Part shown: positions 49,064 to 58,354 of the stretch, one piece after another
Layout of the letters: each line of letters starts with the position of its first letter
Numbering within the stretch: position 1 is the first letter of the stretch
NCBI RefSeq assembly: GCF_017833255.1
Contig: NZ_JAFIBU010000001.1
Span: 930,001 to 994,000, forward strand
Reading direction: 5' to 3'
Length of the DNA stretch: 64,000 nt
Source: Paenibacillus sp. PvR098
GTDB taxonomy: Bacteria > Bacillota > Bacilli > Paenibacillales > NBRC-103111
Notes under the pieces: generated by a model
The model's input: the letters and a program-made list of their open reading frames with translations, nothing else
Told to the model about the DNA's origin: nothing
Databases searched by the model: none
Program-made: the position numbers and the translations under genes

Positions 49064-49840
49064 TCCAATGACCACGCCCTGGGACATACCATACGCTTGA
49101 ACAAACATTTCAACCGCCTGCCGGATTCGTTCATTCAATTCGGCAGGCGGCTCTACCACTGCGTCTGCACCAAGGCTCAAAAAATAACTCGCGTAATAAT
49201 CCATCTCATCCGGCCGAATCCTCAGCTTTAACATTCCTTTTCCTTCATCGTCCACCTGAAGCTCATTATGAAACCAGGATTCCCACCGACATCTGCGTAC
49301 ACCTACGGCGGTAAAACGAACGATCACCTCTACTTTTTGTGGACTTTGCTCAGCTTCGTGCCCTTCGCCACAAGGCGGCTTAAACCAGTGTGAAATCGGA
49401 AATTCGCTTAAATCAATGGTAGGATGCTTTTCATCCGTCCATTCCGCCTGAAGCACCCGGTCTGCCCGGAACAGTAAATAGGTTTCCTTTAGAAAGCAAT
49501 ACGAAGGGCAATACCAGAAGCCGTTATACGAATAAACGCCGATGGGCTGAATGGAACGCCGATTCGCTCCATCGCGAGAATCGTAAAGAATTTGCAGCGG
49601 CCGCTGCTGCAGCGCAGCGTCGAGAAGCAGCTTCAAATACGGCACGGCAGCCGCCCTTATGGGCGTCCAAAACACGACGCGCTGCTTCATTTTATCGATT
49701 CGCTGCTTCGTATCGTCGGGCAAATAATAATAAAATTTGTTTAATGCGGTTACCGACTCCTCGTTGAACGGAAGAGCGCCCTGTAAAAAATCCTCTGGCT
49801 TGTGAGGACCAGGACAGCAGCGGTACCTGATGCCGTTCAT
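49049..49840 (-). pseudogene. WYL-domain regulator remnant without DNA-binding domain
   Basis: From about residue 20 the frame reads as the ligand-sensing part of a YobV/PafC-type regulator: NEESVTALNKFYYYLP, LLLDAALQQRPLQILYDSRDG, IQPIGVYSYNGFWYCPSYC with the WYL-like core, ending in a helical C-terminus. The N-terminal helix-turn-helix is absent: upstream of about 49780 the DNA belongs to the aldo/keto reductase gene in another frame. There is no ribosome site before the ATG at 49840. A deletion seems to have joined the two genes, so it is unlikely to work as a regulator. Confidence 0.65.
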
Positions 49841-50438
49841 GCCAGGCCAGGTCTGCCGAATCCGCGGAGACGCAGCCCGCCCAGAAAGGCTCGTTGGCCT
49901 TCGCCAAGCTCAAATTCGGGCTGCTGAAGGTGAAGCTGACAAGTCCGCTCGCAGCTGCGTAATCGTTAGCTTCCTGTAGGCGGTCGGTTGACCAGTTGGA
50001 GCCTCCGATGGCCTTCACTCGTCCAGCGGCGACATGCCCGTTCAACGCATCCATGATTACACTTACCGGTACGGAAGGATCGTCCCGGTGAAGTGCGTAC
50101 AGGTCAATATAATCGGTACCTAGACGATCCATGCTTTCGTTCAAATCAATCTGTATTGCTTCCGGACTCACTCGCGGACCGTTATTATCATGGTACGCCC
50201 CCTTGGTCAGAAGAATGACTTTCTCCCGGTTACCCCGTTCTCTCATCCATCTCCCGATCGTCTGCTCGCTCTCTCCCCCGCAATAAATGTGGGCTGTATC
50301 GATCGTGTTGCCGCCGATGGCAAAGTAACCATCCAATACCCGGGAAACCCTCTCGTACACCTCGTGCTTAAAAAAGTCCGATCCCTGAATCAGTCTGGAA
50401 ACCGGCCTTTCCAGACCTTGAACCGTAATCGTCTTCAC
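49692..50438 (-). CDS. Aldo/keto reductase, C-terminus replaced by a deletion
   Basis: 248 residues against about 310-330 in the family. The catalytic parts are there: FAIGGNTIDTAHIYCGGESEQTIG (Asp, Tyr), VILLTKGAYHDN (Lys), IDLYALHRDDPS (His), and LLSWSSQARGFFTGR. After FFTG (about 49785) the frame enters unrelated sequence and stops; the last 20-odd residues (GNRIKQILLLFARRYEAANR) are out-of-frame WYL-gene DNA. The last two barrel strands and cofactor loop are lost, so activity is doubtful. It overlaps the Gfo/Idh gene by four bases. Confidence 0.7.
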   Translation of the reverse strand: MKTITVQGLERPVSRLIQGSDFFKHEVYERVSRVLDGYFAIGGNTIDTAHIYCGGESEQTIGRWMRERGNREKVILLTKGAYHDNNGPRVSPEAIQIDLNESMDRLGTDYIDLYALHRDDPSVPVSVIMDALNGHVAAGRVKAIGGSNWSTDRLQEANDYAAASGLVSFTFSSPNLSLAKANEPFWAGCVSADSADLAWHERHQVPLLSWSSQARGFFTGRSSVQRGVGNRIKQILLLFARRYEAANR

Positions 50439-51457
50439 CCTCCGACAACCCTTTCTCCGATTTCGACACGCCTGCGCTCGTTGGCAGACATCAAGCAGGC
50501 ATCAATAACGCGCATGTTGCGGATCGCGTCCGTCGGCTCATATGGCAGCGGCTCGCCGTACAAGATGCTGCGGCCCAGCGCATCGGCTTGCAGCGCGTAT
50601 TGGTTCACATGCGGAACTTCGACCTCTCGTCGATCCCCCTTGGTCGTCACGAAAAAGTGATCCTGTTCATTCTGGTGCGCCACGAAAGCCGATGGCACCT
50701 CGATGCGCCCTTCACTACCCAGAATCTCCAACATGTTTCGTCCATCAGCCCACATCCCGCAATCGAACGTCAGCGCAACTCCGTCAGAGAATTCAAGAAG
50801 TCCCGAAGCCATCATGTCCACATGACCATGCTCCGGCGAGAAGAAAGCATGTACTGCTGCCGCTTCCGGCTCCCGTTCGAGAATGAGGCGGGCGGCGCTA
50901 ATCGGATAAACGCCTACATCATAGATCGAGCCGCCCCCCATAAACTTCTTGTACCGCACGTTGCTTGCATCCTTGGCATTATTAAACGTAAAAGCACCGT
51001 GAATTCCGCGAAGCTCACCAATTTCACCGGATCGAATGATCTCTTTGATCATTGTGTACCGCGGATGATAGCGGTACATGAACGCTTCGGCGAATATCAC
51101 CCCGGCACGCTCGCAAGCCGCTGCCATTTCCTCAGCCTCCCCTGCGTCAAGTGCTGCAGGTTTTTCGCACAGCACATGCTTGCCCGCATCCGCCGCGCGA
51201 AGGGTCCACTCCTTGTGAAGATGGTTAGGAAGCGGAATATATACAGCATCAACATCCTTATCGACAAGCAGTTCTTCATAGCTTCCGTAAGCTTTGGGAA
51301 TGTCCAGCTTATCTGCTGTTTGCTGTGCTTTGTCCAGACCTCTGCTAGCTATAGCCGTCACAACTCCTGTGCTTGATTGCTGGATCCCAGGGATGACCGC
51401 GCGTACAGCAATATTGGCACAGCCGACAATTCCCCATCGTACTTTGTCCTTAATCAT
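50435..51457 (-). CDS. Gfo/Idh/MocA-family NAD(P)-dependent oxidoreductase
   Basis: 340 residues: Rossmann start VRWGIVGCANIAVRAVIPGI, YIPLPNHLHKEWTLRAADAGKHVLCEKPAA with the catalytic Lys of EKP, then a C-terminal alpha/beta dimer domain with FMGGGSIYDVGVYPISAAR. It oxidises or reduces sugars or inositols with NAD(P); substrate unknown. The start at 51457 (MIKDKVRW) follows GGGAGAGG by eight bases. Divergent from an AraC regulator that probably controls it. Confidence 0.92.
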   Translation of the reverse strand: MIKDKVRWGIVGCANIAVRAVIPGIQQSSTGVVTAIASRGLDKAQQTADKLDIPKAYGSYEELLVDKDVDAVYIPLPNHLHKEWTLRAADAGKHVLCEKPAALDAGEAEEMAAACERAGVIFAEAFMYRYHPRYTMIKEIIRSGEIGELRGIHGAFTFNNAKDASNVRYKKFMGGGSIYDVGVYPISAARLILEREPEAAAVHAFFSPEHGHVDMMASGLLEFSDGVALTFDCGMWADGRNMLEILGSEGRIEVPSAFVAHQNEQDHFFVTTKGDRREVEVPHVNQYALQADALGRSILYGEPLPYEPTDAIRNMRVIDACLMSANERRRVEIGERVVGG

Positions 51458-51585
51458 ATCCAGAACCTCTCCCTGTTTCACGATTTTCCATACTATATTG
51501 CCATTATATTGAACTGACTTTAATATGAAAATAACAGCTTATTGCAATCATATATAATAATATTGCTATTGCGAGTAGGGGGTGC

Positions 51586-52197
51586 ATGAATGAAGCGTCA
51601 ATCCTTATGCCCACACTCAGCGACCACGAATATTTGCTTCTGCCCGAGTCCGTCGGTTGGTACCGTGAGTTTCCGGAGAATGAGGTTAGCCGAAAGCAGG
51701 GAGCGTTGAACAATTTCAGCATACATTTGGTCGTAGACGGAAAAGGCTTCATCGAAGCGGAACATAGCGGGTTCTTGCACCTGACTCTCATATCCACATT
51801 GACTTATGCGGTCGTGGCGGAATTCGTCACGCAAGCGGCGCCTTGGGCCGAAGTAAGCAGCCCCAAGGACGATAACCGCATTCTAGAGCTTCTGCCATTC
51901 ATAAGACAAGAGGCTTGCCGACCATTCGACTTGGATTATTGGTCCAGGCGAGCCGGGGTGAGTAGCTACTATTTTTGCCGCTTGTTTAAAAAATCCACTC
52001 AGATGACTCCAATGACCTTCATCACGCTGTGCAGGCTGCAAAACAGCAAGCAATGGTTGTTGGAAAAACAAAGCTTGACGGTCAAAGAAATCGCAGAGCA
52101 CGCAGGATACCCAAGCGTCAGCTATTTCAACAAACGGTTTCATGAACAGGAAGGCATGACGCCGACGGTATACCGTAGGCTTTATCGCCGGGAATAA
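51586..52197 (+). CDS. AraC-family regulator, short sensor domain
   Basis: 203 residues. The C-terminal 100 carry the two AraC helix-turn-helix units: FDLDYWSRRAGVSSYYFCRLFKKSTQMTPMTF and LTVKEIAEHAGYPSVSYFNKRFHEQEGMTP. The N-terminus starts as a cupin sensor (FSIHLVVDGKGFIEAEH) but then jumps to the inter-domain helix; about 70 residues are missing relative to the usual 270-290, suggesting an internal in-frame deletion. It diverges from the Gfo/Idh and aldo/keto reductase genes. AGGGGGTGC precedes the ATG. Confidence 0.8.
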   Translation: MNEASILMPTLSDHEYLLLPESVGWYREFPENEVSRKQGALNNFSIHLVVDGKGFIEAEHSGFLHLTLISTLTYAVVAEFVTQAAPWAEVSSPKDDNRILELLPFIRQEACRPFDLDYWSRRAGVSSYYFCRLFKKSTQMTPMTFITLCRLQNSKQWLLEKQSLTVKEIAEHAGYPSVSYFNKRFHEQEGMTPTVYRRLYRRE

Positions 52198-52262
52198 CTG
52201 TTGTATACTGAGGATTCGAGAAAAGCAGCCTGATGTGAAGAGACGACGGGAAAGGAGCTCTT

Positions 52263-54413
52263 ATGAAATCATTAATTCTTGCAGAAAAGCCGAGCGTGGC
52301 TAAAGAAATCGCCCGAGTGCTCGGCTGCACCCAGAAGCATAAACATTATATCGAAGGCCCGGCCTATGTGGTCACCTGGGCACTGGGTCATTTGGTCACG
52401 CTCGCCGAGCCCGAGGAATACGACCCAAAGTACAAAACCTGGAGCCTTGAAGACCTGCCGCTGCTCCCGCAGCGCATGAAGCTGAAGGTCATCCGTGAAA
52501 CGACCCCGCAATTCAAAGCAATTGCGCAGCTTGCGGGCCGCAGCGATTTGAACGAGCTGATCATCGCCACAGACGCGGGACGCGAGGGAGAATTGGTTGC
52601 TCGTTGGATCATGGAGATGATCCGCTGGAGAAAACCATTCAAGCGGCTTTGGATTTCCTCTCAAACGGACAAAGCAATCCGTGATGGATTCGCTTCGCTC
52701 AAGCCAGGGTCCGCCTACGATCCGCTCTATCGATCCGCCGTTTGTCGTGCAGAAGCCGATTGGCTGATCGGGCTTAATATTACACGCGCGCTGACCTGTA
52801 AGCATAACGCACAGCTCGCCGCCGGACGCGTACAGACGCCGACGCTGGCAGCGCTGATGGAACGCGAACGCCAGATTAAAGCGTTTCAGGCGAAGGATTA
52901 TTGGATGCTGCGTGCACAGCTCGGTCCCTTCCAAGCTGTCTGGCGAAGCAAATCTCAACCGGACGGGCGCCTGTTCGATAAAGACGCCGCAGACGCGCTC
53001 TTGGGCCGTCTGACAACGGTTCGCACCGCCAAGATCTCCCAGCTGAAGGTGACGGAGAAAATCGAGCCCCATCCGCTTGCTTACGATTTGACAGAGCTTC
53101 AGCGTGACGCCAATAAGAGATACGGATTTACAGCCAAGCAGACGTCGAACGTGCTTCAAAAGCTGTATGAGCAGCATAAGCTGGTCACATACCCGCGAAC
53201 CGATTCCCGGTATCTTTCTTCGGACATGGTATCTACTCTCCCGGATCGGCTCAAAGCACTGCAGCTGCCCCCATACGCCGCCTGGGTAAAACCGCTGCTG
53301 AACAAGCCTTTACCGGTAACTAAGCGGATTGTAGACGACAGCAAGGTATCCGATCACCACGCCATTATCCCTACGGACGAGCGCCCGCAGCTGCAGAATC
53401 TAACCGCTGACGAACGTAAGCTGTACGACATCATTGTGCGCCGCTTTATCTCGCTGTTCTACCCGGTCTTCCGTTATGACGAAACGGCAGTCACAATCGA
53501 CATCAGCGGCGAAAACTTCCATGCCAAGGGCCGCATCACGCGGGACGCGGGTTGGAAAACACTATACGATGCTGGAGCTATTGCATCAGACGACGAGAAT
53601 GAAGATGCTGCGGAGGATGAGGCTTCCTCCCGTCAAACGCTCCCTCCTCTTCAATCAGGTATGGAGCTTAAAGACGTCCGACTCAACCTGCAGAAGCAGA
53701 CGACCAAACCGCCAGGCCGATATACGGAAGCAGGATTACTAACGGTAATGGAGAAGCACAACCTCGGGACGCCAGCCACACGAGCAGACATTATTGAAAA
53801 GCTGCTGCAGACCGATACGATCGAGCGGCGCATGAATACGCTGCAGCCTACCGGCAAGGGCCTACAACTGATCGAGCTTGTCGTGCCTGAGCTTCGCTCA
53901 CATGACCTTACGGCCGAATGGGAGCAGGAATTAGAACGGATTTCCAAGGGAAAGGGCGACGCAGACGCCTTCATGGAAAGCATTCGGAAGCAAACGCAGG
54001 TAATCGTAAAGCAGGTCAAAGAAAGCGACGCGGAATATAAGCCGCACAATTTGACGAATTCCCGCTGCCCCGATTGCAGCAATCCGCTGCAGGAGATCAA
54101 AGGTAAACGCGGAAAGATGCTTGTTTGCAGCAGCCGGGAATGCTCTTACAAGCGTGCGGCTGAAGCGCCCTTATCCAATAAACGCTGTCCCCAATGCCGT
54201 AAGAAAATGGAAATTCATATGGGGAAAGCAGGGAAGTATGCGCAGTGCAAACCTTGCAACGTCATCGAGATGCTTAGTGAATCCGGCGGTGGAGGCGGAC
54301 GTGCAGCGAAACGCCAGCAATCGCAATTGGCCAAGCAATTCAGCGACAATGCAGATCTGACATCCGGCCTCGGAGAAGCGCTGAAGGCCGCTTTGCAGAA
54401 AAAACAGGAGTAA
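52263..54413 (+). CDS. topB: DNA topoisomerase III
   Basis: 716 residues, close to B. subtilis TopB (about 727). TOPRIM at the start (KSLILAEKPSVAKEIARVLG, IIATDAGREGEL), RVQTPTLAALMERE, and the active-site Tyr in VTYPRTDSRYL (near 313). LGTPATRADIIEKL is the usual helix after the gate. The C-terminus has two four-cysteine zinc ribbons (CPDC...C...C and CPQC...C..C). It is a type IA enzyme that relaxes and decatenates DNA. AAAGGAG lies seven bases before the ATG. Confidence 0.96.
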   Translation: MKSLILAEKPSVAKEIARVLGCTQKHKHYIEGPAYVVTWALGHLVTLAEPEEYDPKYKTWSLEDLPLLPQRMKLKVIRETTPQFKAIAQLAGRSDLNELIIATDAGREGELVARWIMEMIRWRKPFKRLWISSQTDKAIRDGFASLKPGSAYDPLYRSAVCRAEADWLIGLNITRALTCKHNAQLAAGRVQTPTLAALMERERQIKAFQAKDYWMLRAQLGPFQAVWRSKSQPDGRLFDKDAADALLGRLTTVRTAKISQLKVTEKIEPHPLAYDLTELQRDANKRYGFTAKQTSNVLQKLYEQHKLVTYPRTDSRYLSSDMVSTLPDRLKALQLPPYAAWVKPLLNKPLPVTKRIVDDSKVSDHHAIIPTDERPQLQNLTADERKLYDIIVRRFISLFYPVFRYDETAVTIDISGENFHAKGRITRDAGWKTLYDAGAIASDDENEDAAEDEASSRQTLPPLQSGMELKDVRLNLQKQTTKPPGRYTEAGLLTVMEKHNLGTPATRADIIEKLLQTDTIERRMNTLQPTGKGLQLIELVVPELRSHDLTAEWEQELERISKGKGDADAFMESIRKQTQVIVKQVKESDAEYKPHNLTNSRCPDCSNPLQEIKGKRGKMLVCSSRECSYKRAAEAPLSNKRCPQCRKKMEIHMGKAGKYAQCKPCNVIEMLSESGGGGGRAAKRQQSQLAKQFSDNADLTSGLGEALKAALQKKQE

Positions 54414-54475
54414 CCGCAGGTTTTCCGCTGATTGATGGGAAGTGTTAGCGGTGATTAATCGGTGTATATAACTAT

Positions 54476-54531
54476 AAAAAGGGTTGCCTCCCCTGCCGCA
54501 CATTCGCTGCTCGATGGAGGCAACCCTTTTT
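54476..54531. terminator. Strong bidirectional terminator after topB
   Basis: AAAAAGGGTTGCCTCC (54476-54491) pairs perfectly with GGAGGCAACCCTTTTT (54516-54531), 16 bp, between convergent genes. Confidence 0.85.
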
Positions 54532-54558
54532 ATAATTTGGGACAATACCCTTTGTCCC

Positions 54559-54876
54559 CTAATTTCTCAGTCCAATCCGTGGCATTACCTCTCGCTCAAA
54601 GTACGACTGAAGCTGCTGCTTTTCCGATTCCGTGAATCGAAACTCACAGTCGCGCCCCTCATCCTGAGGAACGATGTCGATGATGTCTCCACCGCGTGTA
54701 CAGATCAGCAGGGCACTAAGCTCCTCAATCCCTTCCGGCATCAATGCGCCATCGGCCAGCTGAAAGCAGATATCAACATCGATCCACTGATCGTCTCGCG
54801 GTTCAATCCGGGCTTTCATCTGCTCAAATCGCAGTTCCTTGATATCCGTACCTCCGTAAGCTATCATGGTGCTCAA
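54559..54876 (-). CDS. Hypothetical protein (105 residues)
   Basis: Starts MSTMIAYGGTDIKELRFEQMKARI; acidic, soluble, with ICTRGGDIIDIVPQDEGRDCEFRF and a helical end TESEKQQLQSYFEREVMPRIGL. Its ATG overlaps the stop of the upstream epimerase gene (54873-54876), so the two are co-translated. I do not recognise the family and see no catalytic motif. Confidence 0.75.
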   Translation of the reverse strand: MSTMIAYGGTDIKELRFEQMKARIEPRDDQWIDVDICFQLADGALMPEGIEELSALLICTRGGDIIDIVPQDEGRDCEFRFTESEKQQLQSYFEREVMPRIGLRN

Positions 54877-55781
54877 TTCACCGCCTTTTGTCCTTGATTT
54901 ATCAGATCATTCAATGCCATCTCAAGGAGCGGATATTGAAACTGAAAACCGTTAGTAATCGCAACATGCGGAATAACTCTCTGGCCTTGCAGAAGCAGCA
55001 TGGACATCTCCCCAAACATCAGCTTCAATAAGAAGGAAGGCACAGGGAATGCATAGGGCTTGTTCATCACCTTGGCCAGCATTCTTCCAAAATCGTCATT
55101 GGTAACCGGATGCGGCGATGTGGCATTCACCGGGCCTTCAACATTTTCATTCTCGATACAGAAATCGATCAACCTGACGACGTCATATATATGAATCCAC
55201 GACATCACTTGTTTACCGCTGCCGATTCGGCCGCCCAGACCCAACCGGAACGGCATGCTCATCTTAGGAAATGCTCCGCCATTCTTGTCGAGAACAATTC
55301 CTAGCCGCAGTAGAACAACGCGCGTATCCGGAATCATTTCGGCCGCGGCCTCCCACTTATCCACCACATCAGACAGGAAATCTTCCACGCTAAGGTCACT
55401 ATCTTCCCCGAAGCTATTCGTCTCTGATTTCCCGTAGATTCCAATGGCTGAAGCGTTAACTAGCACAGGCTTAGTCTCCAAGCGTTGGATCATGCTCTCT
55501 ACTTTCTCTACAGACTCCAATCGCGATTGCAATATGCGCTCTTTAGCCTTTGGAGTCCACCTCTGATTAATGGTTTCTCCCGCTAAATTGACGATTGCGT
55601 CCAGCCCTTCAAGCGGCTTCACACTTTTGTCCAGCTCAGCCCAAGTAATATTACGGATGAGCGGATGCTCAGACTTGCGCTTTTGCCTAGAGATCAATAT
55701 AACAGTTGCCCTTTTTTCCAAAAAATATTGGGTCAAATGCTTTCCTATAAAGCCTGAGCCCCCTGCAATTGCCACTTTCAT
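54873..55781 (-). CDS. TIGR01777-family NAD-dependent epimerase/oxidoreductase (YfhF-like)
   Basis: 302 residues: MKVAIAGGSGFIGKHLTQYF (Rossmann GxxGFIG), LDAIVNLAGETINQRWT, LVNASAIGIYG, WEAAAEM and VNATSPHPVTNDDFGRMLAK, then a C-terminal DUF1731 region MNKPYAFPVPSFLLKLMFGEMSMLLLQGQ. This is the TIGR01777 group of extended short-chain dehydrogenases (B. subtilis YfhF), substrate unknown. The start at 55781 agrees with family starts; a longer frame opens at 55823. Confidence 0.92.
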   Translation of the reverse strand: MKVAIAGGSGFIGKHLTQYFLEKRATVILISRQKRKSEHPLIRNITWAELDKSVKPLEGLDAIVNLAGETINQRWTPKAKERILQSRLESVEKVESMIQRLETKPVLVNASAIGIYGKSETNSFGEDSDLSVEDFLSDVVDKWEAAAEMIPDTRVVLLRLGIVLDKNGGAFPKMSMPFRLGLGGRIGSGKQVMSWIHIYDVVRLIDFCIENENVEGPVNATSPHPVTNDDFGRMLAKVMNKPYAFPVPSFLLKLMFGEMSMLLLQGQRVIPHVAITNGFQFQYPLLEMALNDLINQGQKAVN

Positions 55782-55877
55782 TGTTTTCCCCCGCTCAATC
55801 GTAAGTTTTGCTATGAACCTCATTATATATCAAAATGAAAGAACGGACAAAAAAAGGGGTCAAGTGCTCGCCTGTTA

Positions 55878-55906
55878 TTGCTGCTTTATACCGTTCGCCA
55901 TATAAT
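55878..55906 (+). promoter_or_regulatory. sigma-A promoter of the marR gene at 55924
   Basis: TTGCTG (55878-55883), 17-base spacer, consensus TATAAT (55901-55906), followed closely by GAGGTG and the ATG. The transcript leader would be very short. Confidence 0.65.
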
Positions 55907-55923
55907 ACATATGAGGTGAAAAG

Positions 55924-56361
55924 ATGGAATCCAAAGAAGCTCTCGAACATTTTATTATGTATTTACAAACCATTAATCGACATTTGCGTTCCCAAATGTT
56001 CGATCAACAGGCAGCGTCGTTAACCCGGGTACAATGGCTGCTCATGCGTAATCTGTATCGAAACGGAGCCTCCACTATCGGGCAGCTTGCCGAGCACCTG
56101 GACGTTCGCTCCAGTACGATGTCCCAAATGGTCGATCGTCTCGAAAAGGCAGGATTCGCTTACCGGGAAAGCAGCGACCCGGATGCTCGCGTGAGGTGGG
56201 TGAAACTGACGGAGCAAGGTGAGCGTGTCATTCGTCAAACCGAAGCGTTATGGGCCGAAACGTTGTCCGAACCATTCAAGCAATTCAGCGATGCCGAAAG
56301 ACAGCAGTTGCTGGAGTATATGCATCGCTTGTCCGATGCCCTTCCTTCCAAAAGAACATGA
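55924..56361 (+). CDS. MarR-family regulator
   Basis: 145 residues with the MarR winged helix: LTRVQWLLMRNLYRNGASTIGQLAEHLDVRSSTMSQMVDRLEKAGFAYRE, wing DPDARVRWVKLTEQGERV, and dimerisation helices at both ends. It stands alone, divergent from the TIGR01777 gene, which may be its target. GAGGTG five bases before the ATG. Confidence 0.88.
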   Translation: MESKEALEHFIMYLQTINRHLRSQMFDQQAASLTRVQWLLMRNLYRNGASTIGQLAEHLDVRSSTMSQMVDRLEKAGFAYRESSDPDARVRWVKLTEQGERVIRQTEALWAETLSEPFKQFSDAERQQLLEYMHRLSDALPSKRT

Positions 56362-56464
56362 TCACCGGATTTAACCATCTTGAAACACGGAGCTTGTAGC
56401 AATTGGGGCTCAATACGCATGATGTCGGAGATGGACCATATGCACCCGTCGCTCTAATACATAA

Positions 56465-56509
56465 AGCCCGCTTGCCTCAACTCTATTCAGAGTGCCGAGG
56501 CAGCGGGCT
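56465..56509. terminator. Stem-loop between convergent marR and esterase genes
   Basis: AGCCCGCTTGCCTC pairs with GAGGCAGCGGGCT (one bulged T). No long T-run, but placed where a shared terminator is expected. Confidence 0.6.
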
Positions 56510-56521
56510 ATCTTTCGGGAA

Positions 56522-57325
56522 TCAAACTTTGTCCGAAGGGAAACTTCGTTCAATGAAGCTCAGTGCTTCAGGCAAATGCCCCCCGAAATATCCCCAGTCG
56601 TGGTCACCTTCAAATTCCATGTATTCATGAGGATATCCAAGTTGATCCAGCAGCGCTTTATATGCGGAGTTCAGCGGATATAAATAATCGGAAAAGCCGC
56701 AGTTAAAATGCAGCGCCGGCCGGTTTTCCTCTCGGACACGACGCGATGCAAGTACATGCAGGTCGAGCTCTTTGACGTATGGGCCATGCACCGGACCGAT
56801 CATACGGACAACCTCTGAACGCAGCATTGGCTCAGTCATTAAATTCGCAGACATTAATGCGCCGGAGATACTGGCTGCTGCACCGAATACGTCCGGATTG
56901 CGGAGCGCAAGAACGAAAGCGCCATAACCGCCCATCGATAAGCCGCACACGGCTCTTTGAGAACGGTCAGCTATCGTGCGAAATTCCCGGTCGACGGCAG
57001 GAATCACGTCGTACAGAATATAATCCTCGAACTGTCCGCTTCCATCATACCAGTTGACATAGAACGTTCCATGCCCGTAACCTCCGTCGCTGATCATTAC
57101 GACGATGCTCTCTCGAAGCGCTCCGGAGGAGATCATATCGTCAAGCGTAGTTTCCGCATTTCCTTTCACGATCCAGCTTGTTTCGTCGCCATACAATCCA
57201 TGCAGTAAATAAATGACAGGATAGCGTGTTTCATCCGATTGCTCGTAGCTTGAAGGCAGATACACATGACATACTTTTCTTGCGTACAATGCACCTGAAA
57301 ATAACGAGAACGGCTTCACACTCAT
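56522..57325 (-). CDS. Alpha/beta-hydrolase esterase (esterase D/enterochelin-esterase-like)
   Basis: 267 residues. VYLPSSYEQSDETRYPVIYLLHGLYGDETSWI, RTIADRSQRAVCGLSMGGYGAFVLALRNPD with nucleophile Ser in GLSMGG, FNCGFSDYLYPLN with the acidic residue, and EGDHDWGYF with the catalytic His. No signal peptide, so cytoplasmic. It would hydrolyse esters; S-formylglutathione- or siderophore-type substrates are possible but not shown. AAAGGGGAG lies before the ATG. Confidence 0.9.
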   Translation of the reverse strand: MSVKPFSLFSGALYARKVCHVYLPSSYEQSDETRYPVIYLLHGLYGDETSWIVKGNAETTLDDMISSGALRESIVVMISDGGYGHGTFYVNWYDGSGQFEDYILYDVIPAVDREFRTIADRSQRAVCGLSMGGYGAFVLALRNPDVFGAAASISGALMSANLMTEPMLRSEVVRMIGPVHGPYVKELDLHVLASRRVREENRPALHFNCGFSDYLYPLNSAYKALLDQLGYPHEYMEFEGDHDWGYFGGHLPEALSFIERSFPSDKV

Positions 57326-57359
57326 TCGGTCTCTCCCCTTTGCTGGTCTCGGTGCAGCA

Positions 57360-57701
57360 TTAATTCAGAACGGCATTCATATGCTGCTTGGTGATGGACC
57401 AATGCGAGGTGTTCCATATCGTTTCTTTGTTTTTGATATACAAGATTTGCGGTGACGCATGCTTCACGCCCGTATCCTCGGCTATCTGATTGGATACCGG
57501 TCGAGATTCGATCACTTTGACAAGGATGTAATCGACATCTTGATTAGGTGCTGTCCCCAGATAGCTTTCATATTCGTCCAAAGCGTTGGAGCTGACCGGA
57601 CAAGCCGTGCTGTGCTTTAGTACAACAACCGGTTTCGAAGTCGATCCCTCAAAAATATGATTCCATTCCTCGTTCGTCGAAATTTCTTTCCACTGTGCCA
57701 T
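57360..57701 (-). CDS. ytxJ: Bacillithiol-system redox protein YtxJ
   Basis: 113 residues of thioredoxin fold with VVVLKHSTACPVSSNALDEYE: a single redox cysteine in TACPVS in place of CxxC, and cis-Pro region HASPQILYIKN. YtxJ-type proteins are thought to act as monothiol bacilliredoxins removing bacillithiol from proteins. Start ATG after AAAGGAAGCGG. It sits 21 bases after the phosphodiesterase gene and 34 bases before the esterase gene, so the three may form an operon. Confidence 0.92.
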   Translation of the reverse strand: MAQWKEISTNEEWNHIFEGSTSKPVVVLKHSTACPVSSNALDEYESYLGTAPNQDVDYILVKVIESRPVSNQIAEDTGVKHASPQILYIKNKETIWNTSHWSITKQHMNAVLN

Positions 57702-57722
57702 GTTCCGCTTCCTTTCGTTGCT

Positions 57723-58226
57723 TTATTTATGATCATAATAATGATGTTCGGCTTCCAATTCAGTACCAAGACGGAGAATACCGAACGAATAACGGGGTTG
57801 TCGTCGCTTATCGGTTGGCGAGCCGGGATTGAATAGCAGCATCCCGCCTTGTCGTTCCAAATAGGGTGTATGAGAATGTCCGAATACGACCACGTCAACG
57901 GTACCCTCTCCAACCACATTGCAAAAGGCTTGGAAAGCTGTATTCGGGGTAGAACGCCCTCCATCTCCGTGAATCAGGCCGATACGGTACCCCGCAAGTT
58001 CCAGCACTTTACGGCGGCCGAACCGGCGAACGATCGCGAGGCCGTCATTATTGCCGGCAACGCCGTCTACCGGAGCCCATTCGGCGAATAGGTCCACGAC
58101 CTCTTCATCGATCCAGTCGCCTGCATGTAGGATCATATCCACTCCCTGCAAACCTTCCACCAAGGCCTTCGGCAGTGATTTGGACCTCCCGAACATGTGT
58201 GTGTCGGAAACGACGCCGATACGCAT
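57723..58226 (-). CDS. YfcE/MJ0936-type metallophosphoesterase
   Basis: 167 residues with all metal ligands: VVSDTHMFG, ILHAGDWID, VAGNNDG, LIHGDGG and VFGHSHTPY, then FNPGSPTDKRRQPRYSFG. The family cleaves phosphodiesters with Mn2+. Unlike the phosphoesterase at 37445 it has no membrane part. First gene of a likely operon with ytxJ. Confidence 0.93.
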   Translation of the reverse strand: MRIGVVSDTHMFGRSKSLPKALVEGLQGVDMILHAGDWIDEEVVDLFAEWAPVDGVAGNNDGLAIVRRFGRRKVLELAGYRIGLIHGDGGRSTPNTAFQAFCNVVGEGTVDVVVFGHSHTPYLERQGGMLLFNPGSPTDKRRQPRYSFGILRLGTELEAEHHYYDHK

Positions 58227-58354
58227 CGAACCCCGCCCTTCATGATTTGTTTATCCCATTATTTTACCATAGTTATCCTCAAAAGAAAAAGCACCGCTTC
58301 GGTCCTTTGAACCAATATATAAATTTTTCCTGAATATGAGGACGGTACACAAAA

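Noticed and set aside
50588-51376. 262-codon plus-strand frame
   Set aside because: Complement of the Gfo/Idh/MocA gene, which has clear Rossmann and EKP motifs.
52272-53177. 301-codon minus-strand frame
   Set aside because: Complement of topB.
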